From: CAIKMD01 sp035552195
GTDB taxonomy: Bacteria > Pseudomonadota > Alphaproteobacteria > ATCC43930 > CGMCC-115725
Assembly (NCBI GenBank): GCA_035552195.1
Contig: DASZLU010000115.1
Coordinates: 41,588 to 105,587, forward strand
DNA length: 64,000 nucleotides
Direction: 5' to 3'
A program made the position numbers and the translations under genes. Positions within the stretch are counted from its first letter, which is position 1. Every line of letters begins with the position of its first letter. Below are positions 53,454-62,353 of this stretch, one piece after another. Under the pieces are notes generated by a model. It made no database searches. It saw only the letters and a program-made list of their open reading frames with translations, and was not told where the DNA came from.

Positions 53454-54632
53454 ATGGTCTCCGGCGTCAGCTTTGATCGTCGCGCGACGGCTTGCGGAAA
53501 CGACAGGATCACAACCCTGGCACAACTCATTTTCGCCCGAGGAAGTTTGATCGCCGACTGGCGCGCACGTGCCGAAATCGCTTTCGGCAAAGCGTGGCGC
53601 TGGTGGATCGGCGCGCTGGCCGGTTCCGTGCCCCGGGCCTTGCGGCAACGCTTCGCCGGCGGCCGCGGACAATTGCTGCTGCTCGTCGACGCCCCAGGCG
53701 ACAATCTGATCGAAGAAACCGGCGAGGGCCGTCGCCCGCTCGGCCGCATCGATGTCGAAGCGCCCGATGCCCGACAAATTGCCGCGCCGCGCGCGGCACA
53801 ACGGGAGCACCTGCCGGTCGCGATCCGCCTCGAGGCGCAGCACACGTTGCGCACGACCACGTCGCTGCCGCTCGCCGCGGAGCGCAACCTCGCGCAAGTC
53901 ATCGGTTTCGAATTCGAGCGCCTCGTGCCGTTCAAGCAGAGCGAAGTCCACTTCGCCTATCGCATAACCGCGCGCGACAAGGCGGCACAAACCCTCGCTG
54001 TCGAATTGACGATCGTGCCGCATACCGCGGTCGCCAAGGCCGTCGCCGCGTTGCATGGCTTAGGATTCGAGGCGGCGGAAATTCAGGTCCCTGGCCCGAG
54101 CGGTGAAGCGGCGACCGTCATTCCGCTGGCGCGCGGAAATCGCATCGCCAGCGGGCGCGGCAGCCGGCGCATCAATCGCGGTCTCGGCGTCATCGCGGTA
54201 TCGCTCGCGATTGGTTGCGCTGGGCTTCCGCTCTGGCGCGACAGCGCGACGATTGCGCGCCTCGACGCGCAAATCGCGGCGGCTCGCCAGCAGGCCGACT
54301 CCAGCGCGAACCTTCAGCGCTTGATCGATGCCGCGCGCCGCGATCAGCAATTCCTTGGCGACCATAAGCGCGCCAGCCCGACGGTGACCGAGATATTGGC
54401 GACGTTGACGCGATTGATACCCGACGACGCTTACCTGACCGAATTGACGATCGCGGGCGATCGCTTGCGCATCATCGGCGCCGCGAATTCGGCGACGGCG
54501 CTTCTCGCCCTCCTCGACCAGTCCCCAGCGTTTCGGGACGTGGCGTTCCGATCTCCCGTCATCCGGGACGCGCGCCTCAACCTCGAGCGCTTTGACATCA
54601 CCGCCCAGATCGTTCAACGAGGCGCCCCATAA
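53454..54632 (+). CDS. PilN/GspL-like pilus or secretion assembly protein, orphan
   Basis: 392 residues from the ATG at 53454 (GGGGACG upstream); 53439 is a possible earlier start. An actin-like N-terminal part (ERNLAQVIGFEFERLVPFKQ SEVHFAYR) precedes a membrane helix (GLGVIAVSLAIGCAGLPLW) and a coiled periplasmic domain ending LDQSPAFRDVAFRSPVIRDA, like GspL/PilN fusions. No other secretion or pilus gene is adjacent, so its partners must lie elsewhere. Confidence 0.75.
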   Translation: MVSGVSFDRRATACGNDRITTLAQLIFARGSLIADWRARAEIAFGKAWRWWIGALAGSVPRALRQRFAGGRGQLLLLVDAPGDNLIEETGEGRRPLGRIDVEAPDARQIAAPRAAQREHLPVAIRLEAQHTLRTTTSLPLAAERNLAQVIGFEFERLVPFKQSEVHFAYRITARDKAAQTLAVELTIVPHTAVAKAVAALHGLGFEAAEIQVPGPSGEAATVIPLARGNRIASGRGSRRINRGLGVIAVSLAIGCAGLPLWRDSATIARLDAQIAAARQQADSSANLQRLIDAARRDQQFLGDHKRASPTVTEILATLTRLIPDDAYLTELTIAGDRLRIIGAANSATALLALLDQSPAFRDVAFRSPVIRDARLNLERFDITAQIVQRGAP

Positions 54633-54734
54633 CGGCGCGGCGCACCCGACAGGAACGCTTTATTAGGGAAGTCTCAGTAATTGCTAGATGCTGCCGTGAT
54701 TATGCGGGCGTGCTAACAAGCTGGGGCGAATATT

Positions 54735-55001
54735 ATGACCGTTCCTTCATCACTTGCAGTTGGCGATCATGTGGTGCTTGCCGATCCCGCGGTTCATTGG
54801 GAAACGACTGTTTCCCATGCGCATCCGCCGCGCGTCGTCCTGACGGCGTCGATGCAGGTCGGCGAGCATCCGCCGCTGCCTGGGCACGCAGGCGTTGCCG
54901 CGGCCACCGTCGCGATCCAGATGGATAGCCAGACCGCCCTTCAGCTCTACGGAAAGCTCTATGCGCTCGTCCGCTCGATGGGTTGGCTGCCGGAAGAATG
55001 A
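54735..55001 (+). CDS. Small hypothetical protein
   Basis: 88 residues (MTVPSSLAVGDHVVLADPAV, ending LYGKLYALVRSMGWLPEE). No signal peptide and no membrane segment. The first half is beta-rich and the second half a possible helix. No family recognised. It is followed by a 188-base gap, then the PilZ gene. Confidence 0.55.
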   Translation: MTVPSSLAVGDHVVLADPAVHWETTVSHAHPPRVVLTASMQVGEHPPLPGHAGVAAATVAIQMDSQTALQLYGKLYALVRSMGWLPEE

Positions 55002-55189
55002 GCCGCACGCAGCGGCTCGATGTCTCAAGGTCTCATCAAATGCCCGAGAATTGCGGGCGCGAGCCTCCCTACAAAATCATCGGATCGCACTTCCATCTTC
55101 TAAAACTAAGGGAATTGGCAAGCCGGTCTTAATAAAAATGATTAGATGATCGCTACCTGATTTCGTCGTCACCGTCTCTATTGTGGAAC

Positions 55190-55555
55190 ATGATAAATTC
55201 AGCGTTTGAGCCCCCGGCCAGCGAGCAGACTATTTCCGCCGCCGAACTCCGGGTCATGCGGGAGCAGTGGAAAGAGTTTCGCCGCTTCCGACGCAAATCC
55301 GTAATCCTTGCTTGTGTCTTGGAAACGAGCCGCGGCAACGTGCAATCCGTCGCTCTGGACTTGTCCCTCGGCGGCGCGCGCGTCCGCGTCCAAGGCAGAG
55401 TGGAGCCTCAGGAGCAGGTCACGCTCGTGCTCGCGAAGTTCGGACGCTTTCCGGGCGAAATCGTATGGCGGAATGCCTCCGAGGCCGGATTGCAGTTCAA
55501 GGATTCGCCCGAGGAAGTCTTGCTGCGCTTCGGCAACGACATACCGTTCGACTAG
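55190..55555 (+). CDS. PilZ-domain protein
   Basis: 121 residues from the ATG at 55190. RFRRKSVILACVLETSRGNV, then ALDLSLGGARVRVQG is the PilZ pattern: an R-rich segment near the N-terminus and the D/N-x-S-x-x-G motif (DLSLGGA). It is a c-di-GMP receptor candidate. It converges with the diguanylate cyclase gene 8 bases away, so signal producer and receptor are neighbours. Confidence 0.85.
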   Translation: MINSAFEPPASEQTISAAELRVMREQWKEFRRFRRKSVILACVLETSRGNVQSVALDLSLGGARVRVQGRVEPQEQVTLVLAKFGRFPGEIVWRNASEAGLQFKDSPEEVLLRFGNDIPFD

Positions 55556-55563
55556 CGCAAGAC

Positions 55564-56613
55564 TTAGCCTGCAAGTCCGCTGGCGCCGGCCGCTCCGGGG
55601 ACGGCCACGTTTTCCGTGCACGCGCGATTTCGACCGGTGCGCTTCGCACGGTAAAGCGCGGCATCCGCGCGGCCGATAAGCTCGTCCAAATTCTCGCGAA
55701 GCCGATATTCGGCCACGCCGAAAGACAAGGTGACATGTTGATCGCCATCGCGCGACGGACTGCCGCCAAGGTGCTGGCGCAGGATCGCCTGCCTCATGTG
55801 TTCGGCAACGATGGCGGCTCGGTCGAGGTTGGTGCGCGGGAGGATGATCCCAAATTCCTCGCCGCCAAATCGTGCCGCCGTGTCTTGTCCCTTGACGGCG
55901 CGCGCCAAGGTCTGCGCAACATCCCGTAGCACCTGATCGCCGGTCTGATGGCCAAAAGTGTCGTTCAGCCGCTTGAAATGATCGATGTCGGCGATGACCA
56001 GACTAAGCGGCTGGTTCTTGGCCGTCGCTTCGCGCGCAGCCTCGGATAGGCATTCGTCGAAAAATTTGCGGTTGGGTATTCCGGTGAGGGAGTCGGTCAG
56101 AGCATCGCGCGACACCGTTTTCAGGTTTTCGCGCAATTCGTGGACTTCGCCGCCGATCCGGTTGAGTCGCTTCTCGAGAAGGGCATTCCGCTGCGCCATG
56201 GATTTGGTCTCGTGGACCAGCTCGCCGACGAGAGCTCTCACTTGCTCGGCCTGCGAAGACCGGCCAATTTCGCTTGAGATCCTGTCCAGGTGCGTGGCGA
56301 AATTTCCAACGTCGTTTCCGTGATCGTCGAGATAGCGGTTCAGTTGTTCGATCACGGCGTACAAGTGACCGCCGGTCTCCATCTCGTCGACGCGTTCGTC
56401 TGAAGGGCCGAAATATCGATGGTAGAGATCGCTATTGATCTCATCCGTGAAGGCAACGTGCCCGGCAGTCAGCTTATCCAGCACGGCCCGAAGCGGCGGC
56501 ATGGTGTCGGCGACATAGTTGTACCAGATCGTGTAGTTCTGCGGCGTTGGGGGTATGGCACGGATCGCCATGGCCTTACGTGCGGCCTCTGTCAATCGAT
56601 TGGCTTCACTCAT
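55564..56613 (-). CDS. Diguanylate cyclase (GGDEF domain)
   Basis: 349 residues from the ATG at 56613; starts at 56649 and 56703 are also open. The N-terminal helical part (AIPPTPQNYTIWYNYVADT) precedes a GGDEF domain with LTGIPNRKFFDECL and the active-site ARFGGEEFGIIL. The inhibitory-site RxxD position reads KGQD, so product inhibition is probably lost. It would make c-di-GMP in the cytoplasm. Direct repeats lie upstream at 56729-56770. Confidence 0.9.
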   Translation of the reverse strand: MSEANRLTEAARKAMAIRAIPPTPQNYTIWYNYVADTMPPLRAVLDKLTAGHVAFTDEINSDLYHRYFGPSDERVDEMETGGHLYAVIEQLNRYLDDHGNDVGNFATHLDRISSEIGRSSQAEQVRALVGELVHETKSMAQRNALLEKRLNRIGGEVHELRENLKTVSRDALTDSLTGIPNRKFFDECLSEAAREATAKNQPLSLVIADIDHFKRLNDTFGHQTGDQVLRDVAQTLARAVKGQDTAARFGGEEFGIILPRTNLDRAAIVAEHMRQAILRQHLGGSPSRDGDQHVTLSFGVAEYRLRENLDELIGRADAALYRAKRTGRNRACTENVAVPGAAGASGLAG

Positions 56614-57000
56614 GATCCGCCGTCCGCAAGCCTGAAGTTCAATGTTCATACTGATCGCGCTTGTCGCGCTGCGCGCGGTTGATGGAGTGTTCGATATATA
56701 CAACCGTTTACACTGATCCCTACGAAAGGATCGTTAATATCGGATCGGCGGTAACCGATCGTTAATATCGTCTGCATCGATTCTGCGTGACGAGATCGAC
56801 AGTTTTCAACGGAAAACTGTTGATTTCACTGCGTATGATGGAAGTTTTCGGCGCAAGCCTTGCCTTGGCTGAGACTCGCGGAACCAAACTCTCTTCCGCG
56901 TGTCAAAGGGCGCGAGAGGCACGTCGAAGATAACGGCAGCGGCGCGAATTAAGGACGCCGCCGAGGCTCGCTGGACGGATCAGTCGGTCGCACCGGTGTG
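56614..57000. other. Intergenic region with direct and inverted repeats
   Basis: 387 bases. Two copies of GATCGTTAATATCG stand at 56729-56742 and 56757-56770 (28 bases apart), and an inverted repeat ACAGTTTT / AAAACTGT at 56799-56820. The GC content here is visibly lower than in the flanking genes. I see no gene. Confidence 0.55.
56729..56770. repeat. 14-bp direct repeats upstream of the diguanylate cyclase
   Basis: GATCGTTAATATCG occurs twice, exactly, with starts 28 bases apart, so both lie on nearly the same face of the helix. A possible operator for the cyclase gene, about 120 bases upstream of its start. The spacing does not match the CtrA consensus. Confidence 0.5.
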
Positions 57001-57207
57001 ATGTCGCAGAGCAACGCCATACTCAACACGAAGCGCTTCCGATCCAAAACGGACGAAGCACAGTATTGGCGCGGTCGGGCGGCAGAAGTCAGGAAGGTCG
57101 AGCAGCTTTTCAGCGATCCGGATGCTCGCTCGAGGCTCGAGGAAATCGCGCATCATTACGACGAGATGGCGCAAGCGCTTGCCGAGAATCTCTCGGTGTT
57201 CCCGTGA
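57001..57207 (+). CDS. Small conserved-type hypothetical protein
   Basis: 68 residues (ATG at 57001; a GTG at 56998 is also open). YWRGRAAEVRKVEQLFSDPD then ARSRLEEIAHHYDEMAQALA is a helical, charged family often seen in alphaproteobacteria, with no known function. It converges with the PAS kinase gene, eight bases apart. Confidence 0.6.
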   Translation: MSQSNAILNTKRFRSKTDEAQYWRGRAAEVRKVEQLFSDPDARSRLEEIAHHYDEMAQALAENLSVFP

Positions 57208-57215
57208 TGTATCGA

Positions 57216-59222
57216 CTAGGCTGCCGGCCGGGATGAGGAGATTTCGTCGTGAGCGATCGGCGGGAAATAGATATCGAATTGTGTGCCTTTCCCAGGCTGA
57301 CTGGTCACATCGATACGCCCGCCGTGACTTTTGACGATGCCATGCACGATCGAAAGGCCAAGGCCAGAGCCGACGCCGACCGGCTTGGTCGTGAAAAACG
57401 GCTCGAAAATTCGCTGCCGGGTCGCTTCGTCGATCCCGATCCCGGTGTCATTGATCGAGAGGCAGACCTCCGGGCGGGCTCCCCCCATCGTTCGGACCAT
57501 GACGGTAATCGTCCCGATCGCGTTTCCGATCGCGTGATAGGCATTGGCCAACAAGTTGGTCACGACCTGATGGATTTGGGTCGCATCCGCAAAAATTGCC
57601 GGGACGGTATGAATATCGGTCTGCACGCGGATCGTGGACGGAACGATCGTCTCCAGAAACTTCAGCGCTTCCCGTGTTGCTGCCGCAAGGTCGAGCTCGC
57701 CCTTTTCGCTGGCTTCGTTGCGGCTGAAGGCGAGGATGCGGGTGACCAGATCCCGAGCGCGCACGCTCGCGTCGTAAATGGTGTCGAGGTTCGTGCGAAT
57801 AGGGTCGGCAGCGTCCAACTTTCGGGCGGCAAGCTTGCTCAGCGCCATGATCGGCACCAAATTGTTGTTCAAGTCGTGAGCGATGCCGCCGGCCAGAGTT
57901 CCGAGCGCCTCGAGCTTTTGCGATTGCAATAATTTTCGCTCCAGCTCGCGCTCGCGGTGCTCGGCCGAACGCAAAGCCGTAACATCCTGCAGCGTTCCGT
58001 ACCGCCGCACGGGCTTTCCGTGCTCATCGCAGATGAAGCCATTTTCGCGCCGCACGATCTTTTCGGATCCGTCGGGACAGACGATCCGATACTCGAGCGC
58101 CGGGGTCGTCTCTCCCGAAATCTCGCGCGCTCTGTGTTCAAGGAATCGTTGCCGGTCGTCCGGGTGCGCCAGCGCGATGAGCGTTTCGAGCCCGGGAACG
58201 GCATCGCTGTTCTCGATCCCGAGTATGCGGAACATCTCGTCGGACCATTCGGCGCTGTTCGTCGCAATGATGTGCTCGAAACTGCCGATCATTGCGACGC
58301 GTTGTGCGCGCGCAAGATTTTCGCGACCGCGCTGAAGTTCGCGTTCGGCGTTATGACGTTCGGTGACGTCTTGCAGGGTGCCGAAGACACGAACCGCTCT
58401 GCCTTGATCGAACGTGACATCGACGCGCCGATGGAGAATCCGCTCCTCTCCATCGCCGCGAATAATACGAAAGTGGACCGAGCGTCTGGAGGGCCCATCG
58501 GCGTTCACCTGATCGAGGACGCCGAGCGCTTTTTCGCGATCCTCGGGATGGATCATCGAGAAGGCGAGTTCTCTGCTCCCCCGACCGCCCTCGGGCGATA
58601 AACCGTACAAGCGATAGAGCTCATCCGACCAGAAAGCTTCGTTCGTAATCAGGTTGTGATCGAAGCTGCCGATGCCCGCTATGCGCTGCGCATTGGCGAG
58701 GCTTGCGCGACTTTTCGCGATTTCGATCTCTGCTTCCTTTCGCTCGGTGATGTCCTGCAAGGTCCCGATGAGGCGAACAGGGATTCCATCCTTGAAGAGC
58801 ACGTCGCATTCGCGGTGCAGAAAACGTATTTGCCCGTCGGACCGAATGATCCGGTAATCGATGGGCGCGGGCGGTCGTCCTTGCTCGCTGGCACGCCGAT
58901 AGGCGTCGACCTTTGCGCTGTCTTCGGGATGAACAAGCGCGCGAATAGAGTCTAAAGGTTCCCGACATCCTCCTTCTGCGAGACCGTGTATGCGGAGAAA
59001 CTGTTCGGAGAACTCCGTTTCGCCGGTCGTCAGATCGCGCTCGAAGCTGCCAACATTCGAAATACGCTGCGCCCGCGCGAGTGCTTCGCGACTTCTATTG
59101 AGCTCCAACGTCGTATCGGCGCGCTTCGTCGTGTGTCGCCACACCCAATAGAGGCAAAGGGCGACAGGGAGCACGACCGCGCAAGTAAGCCAGAAATTTG
59201 GCACGTCGACTAAAAATCCCAA
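57216..59222 (-). CDS. PAS-domain sensor histidine kinase
   Basis: 668 residues. N-terminal membrane segment (FWLTCAVVLPVALCLYWVW), three PAS/PAC units at about 50-165, 180-290 and 300-415, each ending in GTLQD(I/V)T, then a kinase core with His449 (GGIAHDLNNNLVPIMALS), an N-box (LLANAYHAIGNAI), a D-box (INDTGIGID) and a G-box (GVGSGLGLSIV). No receiver domain. It needs a separate response regulator, which is not adjacent. Confidence 0.9.
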   Translation of the reverse strand: MGFLVDVPNFWLTCAVVLPVALCLYWVWRHTTKRADTTLELNRSREALARAQRISNVGSFERDLTTGETEFSEQFLRIHGLAEGGCREPLDSIRALVHPEDSAKVDAYRRASEQGRPPAPIDYRIIRSDGQIRFLHRECDVLFKDGIPVRLIGTLQDITERKEAEIEIAKSRASLANAQRIAGIGSFDHNLITNEAFWSDELYRLYGLSPEGGRGSRELAFSMIHPEDREKALGVLDQVNADGPSRRSVHFRIIRGDGEERILHRRVDVTFDQGRAVRVFGTLQDVTERHNAERELQRGRENLARAQRVAMIGSFEHIIATNSAEWSDEMFRILGIENSDAVPGLETLIALAHPDDRQRFLEHRAREISGETTPALEYRIVCPDGSEKIVRRENGFICDEHGKPVRRYGTLQDVTALRSAEHRERELERKLLQSQKLEALGTLAGGIAHDLNNNLVPIMALSKLAARKLDAADPIRTNLDTIYDASVRARDLVTRILAFSRNEASEKGELDLAAATREALKFLETIVPSTIRVQTDIHTVPAIFADATQIHQVVTNLLANAYHAIGNAIGTITVMVRTMGGARPEVCLSINDTGIGIDEATRQRIFEPFFTTKPVGVGSGLGLSIVHGIVKSHGGRIDVTSQPGKGTQFDIYFPPIAHDEISSSRPAA

Positions 59223-59458
59223 GGGATAGGGCTATTCTGCGGGCCCAAAGGTTAAGCGAGAGTAACTTATAGTATTTATCAAATCTTGAATTCGGCCGAC
59301 CATCGGCGCGAATCTTCGCGAATCTTAGAGGTGATAGCCGCGCGCGGGCTGAGGGGGCGGCCGGCGAGGGGGCGTCATTTCTCGAATGTTCGCCGATACT
59401 TGCTTGCGACGATATTTCCGTCGCGTTGCGCTCTTCCTGCCTCGTATAACCCGGCGCA

Positions 59459-60034
59459 GTGATTAGGACCCTCACTGATTTTGGGGATCTGGCGGTGTTG
59501 CTGCCGCTGGCGATCGTCGTAACCGTCTGGCTGGTTGCGATCCGGCAGCCGCGCGTTTTGCTGTGGTGGTTCGTCGCGCTCGCCCTGTGCATCGGTTCGA
59601 CGGCGGTGCTGAAGATTTATTTCTTTGTTTGTCCGCCGGTGCCCAATCTGCACAGCCCCAGCGGGCACACGAGTTTAAGCACGCTGCTTTACGGTGCGTT
59701 GATGCTCGCGGTGGCGACGGTCGTCGCGGGCTGGAAGCGCGCGGTGGTCGTGGCTTCGGGCACGATCTTCATCGTCGCTATTGGCGTTTCGCGCGTCGTC
59801 ATTCATGCGCATAGCCTTCTCGAAGTCGCGGTGGGATCGGGAATCGGCATCGGCGCCTTGGCGCTTTTTGCAAGTCAGTTCTGGCCGCGGCGTCCAGCCG
59901 AGCCGCATTTGCAATGGTTGGCCGTTGCGTGCGTTGCGTTGATGGTGATGTTGAACGGGCAGGATCTCCGTGCAGAAGATCTGCTGCATGCGATTGGCCG
60001 TTATCTCGGTCATGCCGGCATGAGCTGCATGTAA
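59459..60034 (+). CDS. PAP2-family membrane phosphatase, variant motifs
   Basis: 191 residues starting with GTG 59459. About five membrane segments. PAP2 motifs: LHSPSGHTS is canonical; the KxxxxxxRP motif reads KIYFFVCPP (Pro for Arg); the third motif SRVVIHAHSLLE ends in Glu where Asp is usual. It may dephosphorylate a lipid or undecaprenyl pyrophosphate. The altered residues make catalytic activity uncertain. Confidence 0.75.
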   Translation: MIRTLTDFGDLAVLLPLAIVVTVWLVAIRQPRVLLWWFVALALCIGSTAVLKIYFFVCPPVPNLHSPSGHTSLSTLLYGALMLAVATVVAGWKRAVVVASGTIFIVAIGVSRVVIHAHSLLEVAVGSGIGIGALALFASQFWPRRPAEPHLQWLAVACVALMVMLNGQDLRAEDLLHAIGRYLGHAGMSCM

Positions 60035-60364
60035 CGGCGACGTAAGCGCGTCTTCCTCAATAGCAAATCTGCACGGATGTCTCGCGATGATGCGCGTGCG
60101 CCTCGAGCACCGCGTCACACGAGCAACTGCGTGCGCTTCGAACCAGTCGCCGCATATGAGATGCCGCGCGAATAAGGCCAAGCTCAAGCGATAGGCTCAT
60201 CTCACGTCACTGAATGCTCAAGCTTAAGCCCGTTGAATGAATAGTTCGCGGGGGCGCGACGATTATTCGTTTCCATCGTTAGCAGCCCTCTGGCACAGTG
60301 TGTCCAGGAAATAGCCGCAAATTAGACACATTCGAGTAATTTTTGCCTTCGGGGGAATCGGGGA
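60035..60364. other. Intergenic region upstream of the GH16 gene
   Basis: 330 bases. The only structure I found is an inverted repeat TGTGTC / GACACA (60299-60304 and 60325-60330), 35 bases before the GH16 start. No convincing promoter hexamers or gene. Confidence 0.45.
60299..60330. promoter_or_regulatory. Inverted repeat upstream of the GH16 gene
   Basis: TGTGTC and GACACA arms separated by 20 bases. Could be an operator or an RNA stem in the leader. Weak evidence. Confidence 0.25.
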
Positions 60365-62290
60365 ATGACAACTGCTACGCTCACGTTTGACGACGAGTTT
60401 AACTCGCTCAGCCTTTGGAACGGTACATCCGGTACCTGGGATACCACCGCGCAATACGTAGGTCTAAACGGTAATGGCTACTCGCTGCCGTCGAATGGCG
60501 AGCAAGAGTGGTACATCAATTCGAATTACGCACCGACATCGTCGGTCACGCCGTGGACAGTCAACAACGGCGTCCTGACGCTGACCGCGGCGCCGGCTTC
60601 GGCCGCGATCTCATCGCTGATCAACGGCTATCAATACACCTCAGGTCAGATCAACACCTCGCAATCGTTCAGCCAGACCTACGGGTATTTCGAGATGCGC
60701 GCCGAGCTTCCGGCGGGCCAAGGTCTGTGGCCGGCGTTCTGGCTGCTGCCGGAGAACGGTTCCTGGCCGCCGGAGATCGATGCTATGGAGATGCTCGGGA
60801 ATAATCCCAGCGTCTATTACACGAGCGTTCACTCCGGCACGGCGAGCGCCGAGGTCAACGCGGGCCAAGCCGACACGGTCGCGAACACCTCGACCGGCTA
60901 TCACACCTACGGTGTCGATTGGGAGCCGAACTACATCACGTATTATTTCGATGGGGTGGAAGTCTATCAGACACCGACGCCATCGGACATGAACACGCCG
61001 ATGTACATGATCGCCAATCTGGCGGTCGGCGGCGCCTGGCCGGGCAATGCTGACTCGACCACGCCGTTTCCGGCGAACATGAATATCGATTGGATCCGCG
61101 CCTACTCATCGCTGCCGTCTTGGGTTGCCGATGGCTCCGACCCGACCGACGTCAATCACACGCCGTCGAGCGCGGTGGGCTCGACGGGCGGCACGGGCAC
61201 CGGCACCGGTTCTGGCTCCGGTACGAGCACCGGCACCGTTCCGACGGCCGACGCGGCGGCGACCTATACTGTGGCGAGCGGCATCACCAACGTGGTGCTG
61301 ACCGGCACGAGCGCGCAGACGATCACGGCCAACAATCTCGGTGATACGATCACGTCGAATGATTACGGCTCGAAGCTGATCGGCGGCACGGGCTACGACA
61401 CCTTCATCGCCGGCCATGGCGCCGACATAATGACGGGCGGCGGCGGCAACGACACCTTCGTCTTCAATTTCGTGCCGTGGAATGCCGGACACATTACCGA
61501 CTTCAACGTGGCGACGGATACGCTCAACCTCAGCGGCATTCTTACCGCGATGGGCTATACGGGCACGAACCCGGTCGCCGACGGCTATCTCAGCTTCGCA
61601 TCGGACGGAGCGGGCGACACGTTGGTATATGTGAAGGCGCCGACCGATCAGTGGGGGTCGTTGGTCACGACTCTCGATCACGTCGCGCCGACGAGCATCA
61701 CCCCGACCGATTACGGATATGGTTCGTCGAGCGGGACAGGCACGACCGGTGGCACGGGTTCGACCGGCTCTACGGGTTCCACGGGCTCGCCGCCTTCGAC
61801 CGAGACCGACACGGCGGCGACCACTTATGTCGCCTCGAGCACCGACAAGACGATCGTCCTGATCGGCACCGGGCCCCAGACGGTGACCGGAAACAATCTC
61901 GGCGACACGATCGTCTCGAACAATTACGCCTCGACCATCAAAGGCGGCACGGGCAACGACACCATCGTCGCAGGCACCGGTGCCGATCATCTCACCGGCG
62001 GCGGCGGCAGCGATACCTTCGTGTTCAATGCGCTGCCGACGAAGGCGGGCCAGATCACCGATTTCAATCCGGCAAACGATAAGCTCGATTTGAGTGGCAT
62101 CTTCACCGCGCTTCATTTCACCGGTACGGATCCGTTGAAGAGCAACTGGATCAGCTTCACGTCCGATCACCACGGCGACACGAACGTCTACATCAATCCG
62201 CATAACGGGACGGGCTCGCACCTCATTACGACGCTCGACAACGTCTCGCCCTCGCAGATCACGACAGCGGATTGGATCTGGCACCATTGA
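60365..62290 (+). CDS. GH16 endo-beta-glucanase with duplicated RTX-like calcium-binding C-terminus
   Basis: 641 residues from the ATG at 60365 (GGGGGAATCGGGGA upstream). The GH16 domain (about 1-250) has the active-site motif EIDAMEMLG with Glu137, Asp139 and Glu142. A Gly/Thr/Ser linker leads to two similar modules ending in calcium repeats (GGTGYDTFIAGHGADIMTGG near 339, and GGTGNDTIVAGTGADHLTGG near 527). There is no N-terminal signal, so type I secretion is likely. It would cut beta-1,3/1,4-glucans or related polymers outside the cell. No type I transporter is in view. Confidence 0.9.
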   Translation: MTTATLTFDDEFNSLSLWNGTSGTWDTTAQYVGLNGNGYSLPSNGEQEWYINSNYAPTSSVTPWTVNNGVLTLTAAPASAAISSLINGYQYTSGQINTSQSFSQTYGYFEMRAELPAGQGLWPAFWLLPENGSWPPEIDAMEMLGNNPSVYYTSVHSGTASAEVNAGQADTVANTSTGYHTYGVDWEPNYITYYFDGVEVYQTPTPSDMNTPMYMIANLAVGGAWPGNADSTTPFPANMNIDWIRAYSSLPSWVADGSDPTDVNHTPSSAVGSTGGTGTGTGSGSGTSTGTVPTADAAATYTVASGITNVVLTGTSAQTITANNLGDTITSNDYGSKLIGGTGYDTFIAGHGADIMTGGGGNDTFVFNFVPWNAGHITDFNVATDTLNLSGILTAMGYTGTNPVADGYLSFASDGAGDTLVYVKAPTDQWGSLVTTLDHVAPTSITPTDYGYGSSSGTGTTGGTGSTGSTGSTGSPPSTETDTAATTYVASSTDKTIVLIGTGPQTVTGNNLGDTIVSNNYASTIKGGTGNDTIVAGTGADHLTGGGGSDTFVFNALPTKAGQITDFNPANDKLDLSGIFTALHFTGTDPLKSNWISFTSDHHGDTNVYINPHNGTGSHLITTLDNVSPSQITTADWIWHH

Positions 62291-62296
62291 ACGGCA

Positions 62297-62326
62297 AGAG
62301 GCCGGCGGTTGGAACCGCCGGCCTCT
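62297..62326. terminator. Bidirectional terminator between convergent genes
   Basis: A perfect 14-bp inverted repeat AGAGGCCGGCGGTT / AACCGCCGGCCTCT with a 2-base loop, just after the GH16 stop and 27 bases downstream of the OmpA-type gene on the minus strand. It likely ends both transcripts. Confidence 0.85.
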
Positions 62327-62353
62327 CTATTTCATACCGTTGCTTCGGCCGGA

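Noticed and set aside
60263..60454. 63-codon minus-strand frame over the GH16 start
   Set aside because: It overlaps the start of a confident gene, has no ribosome site and no motif.
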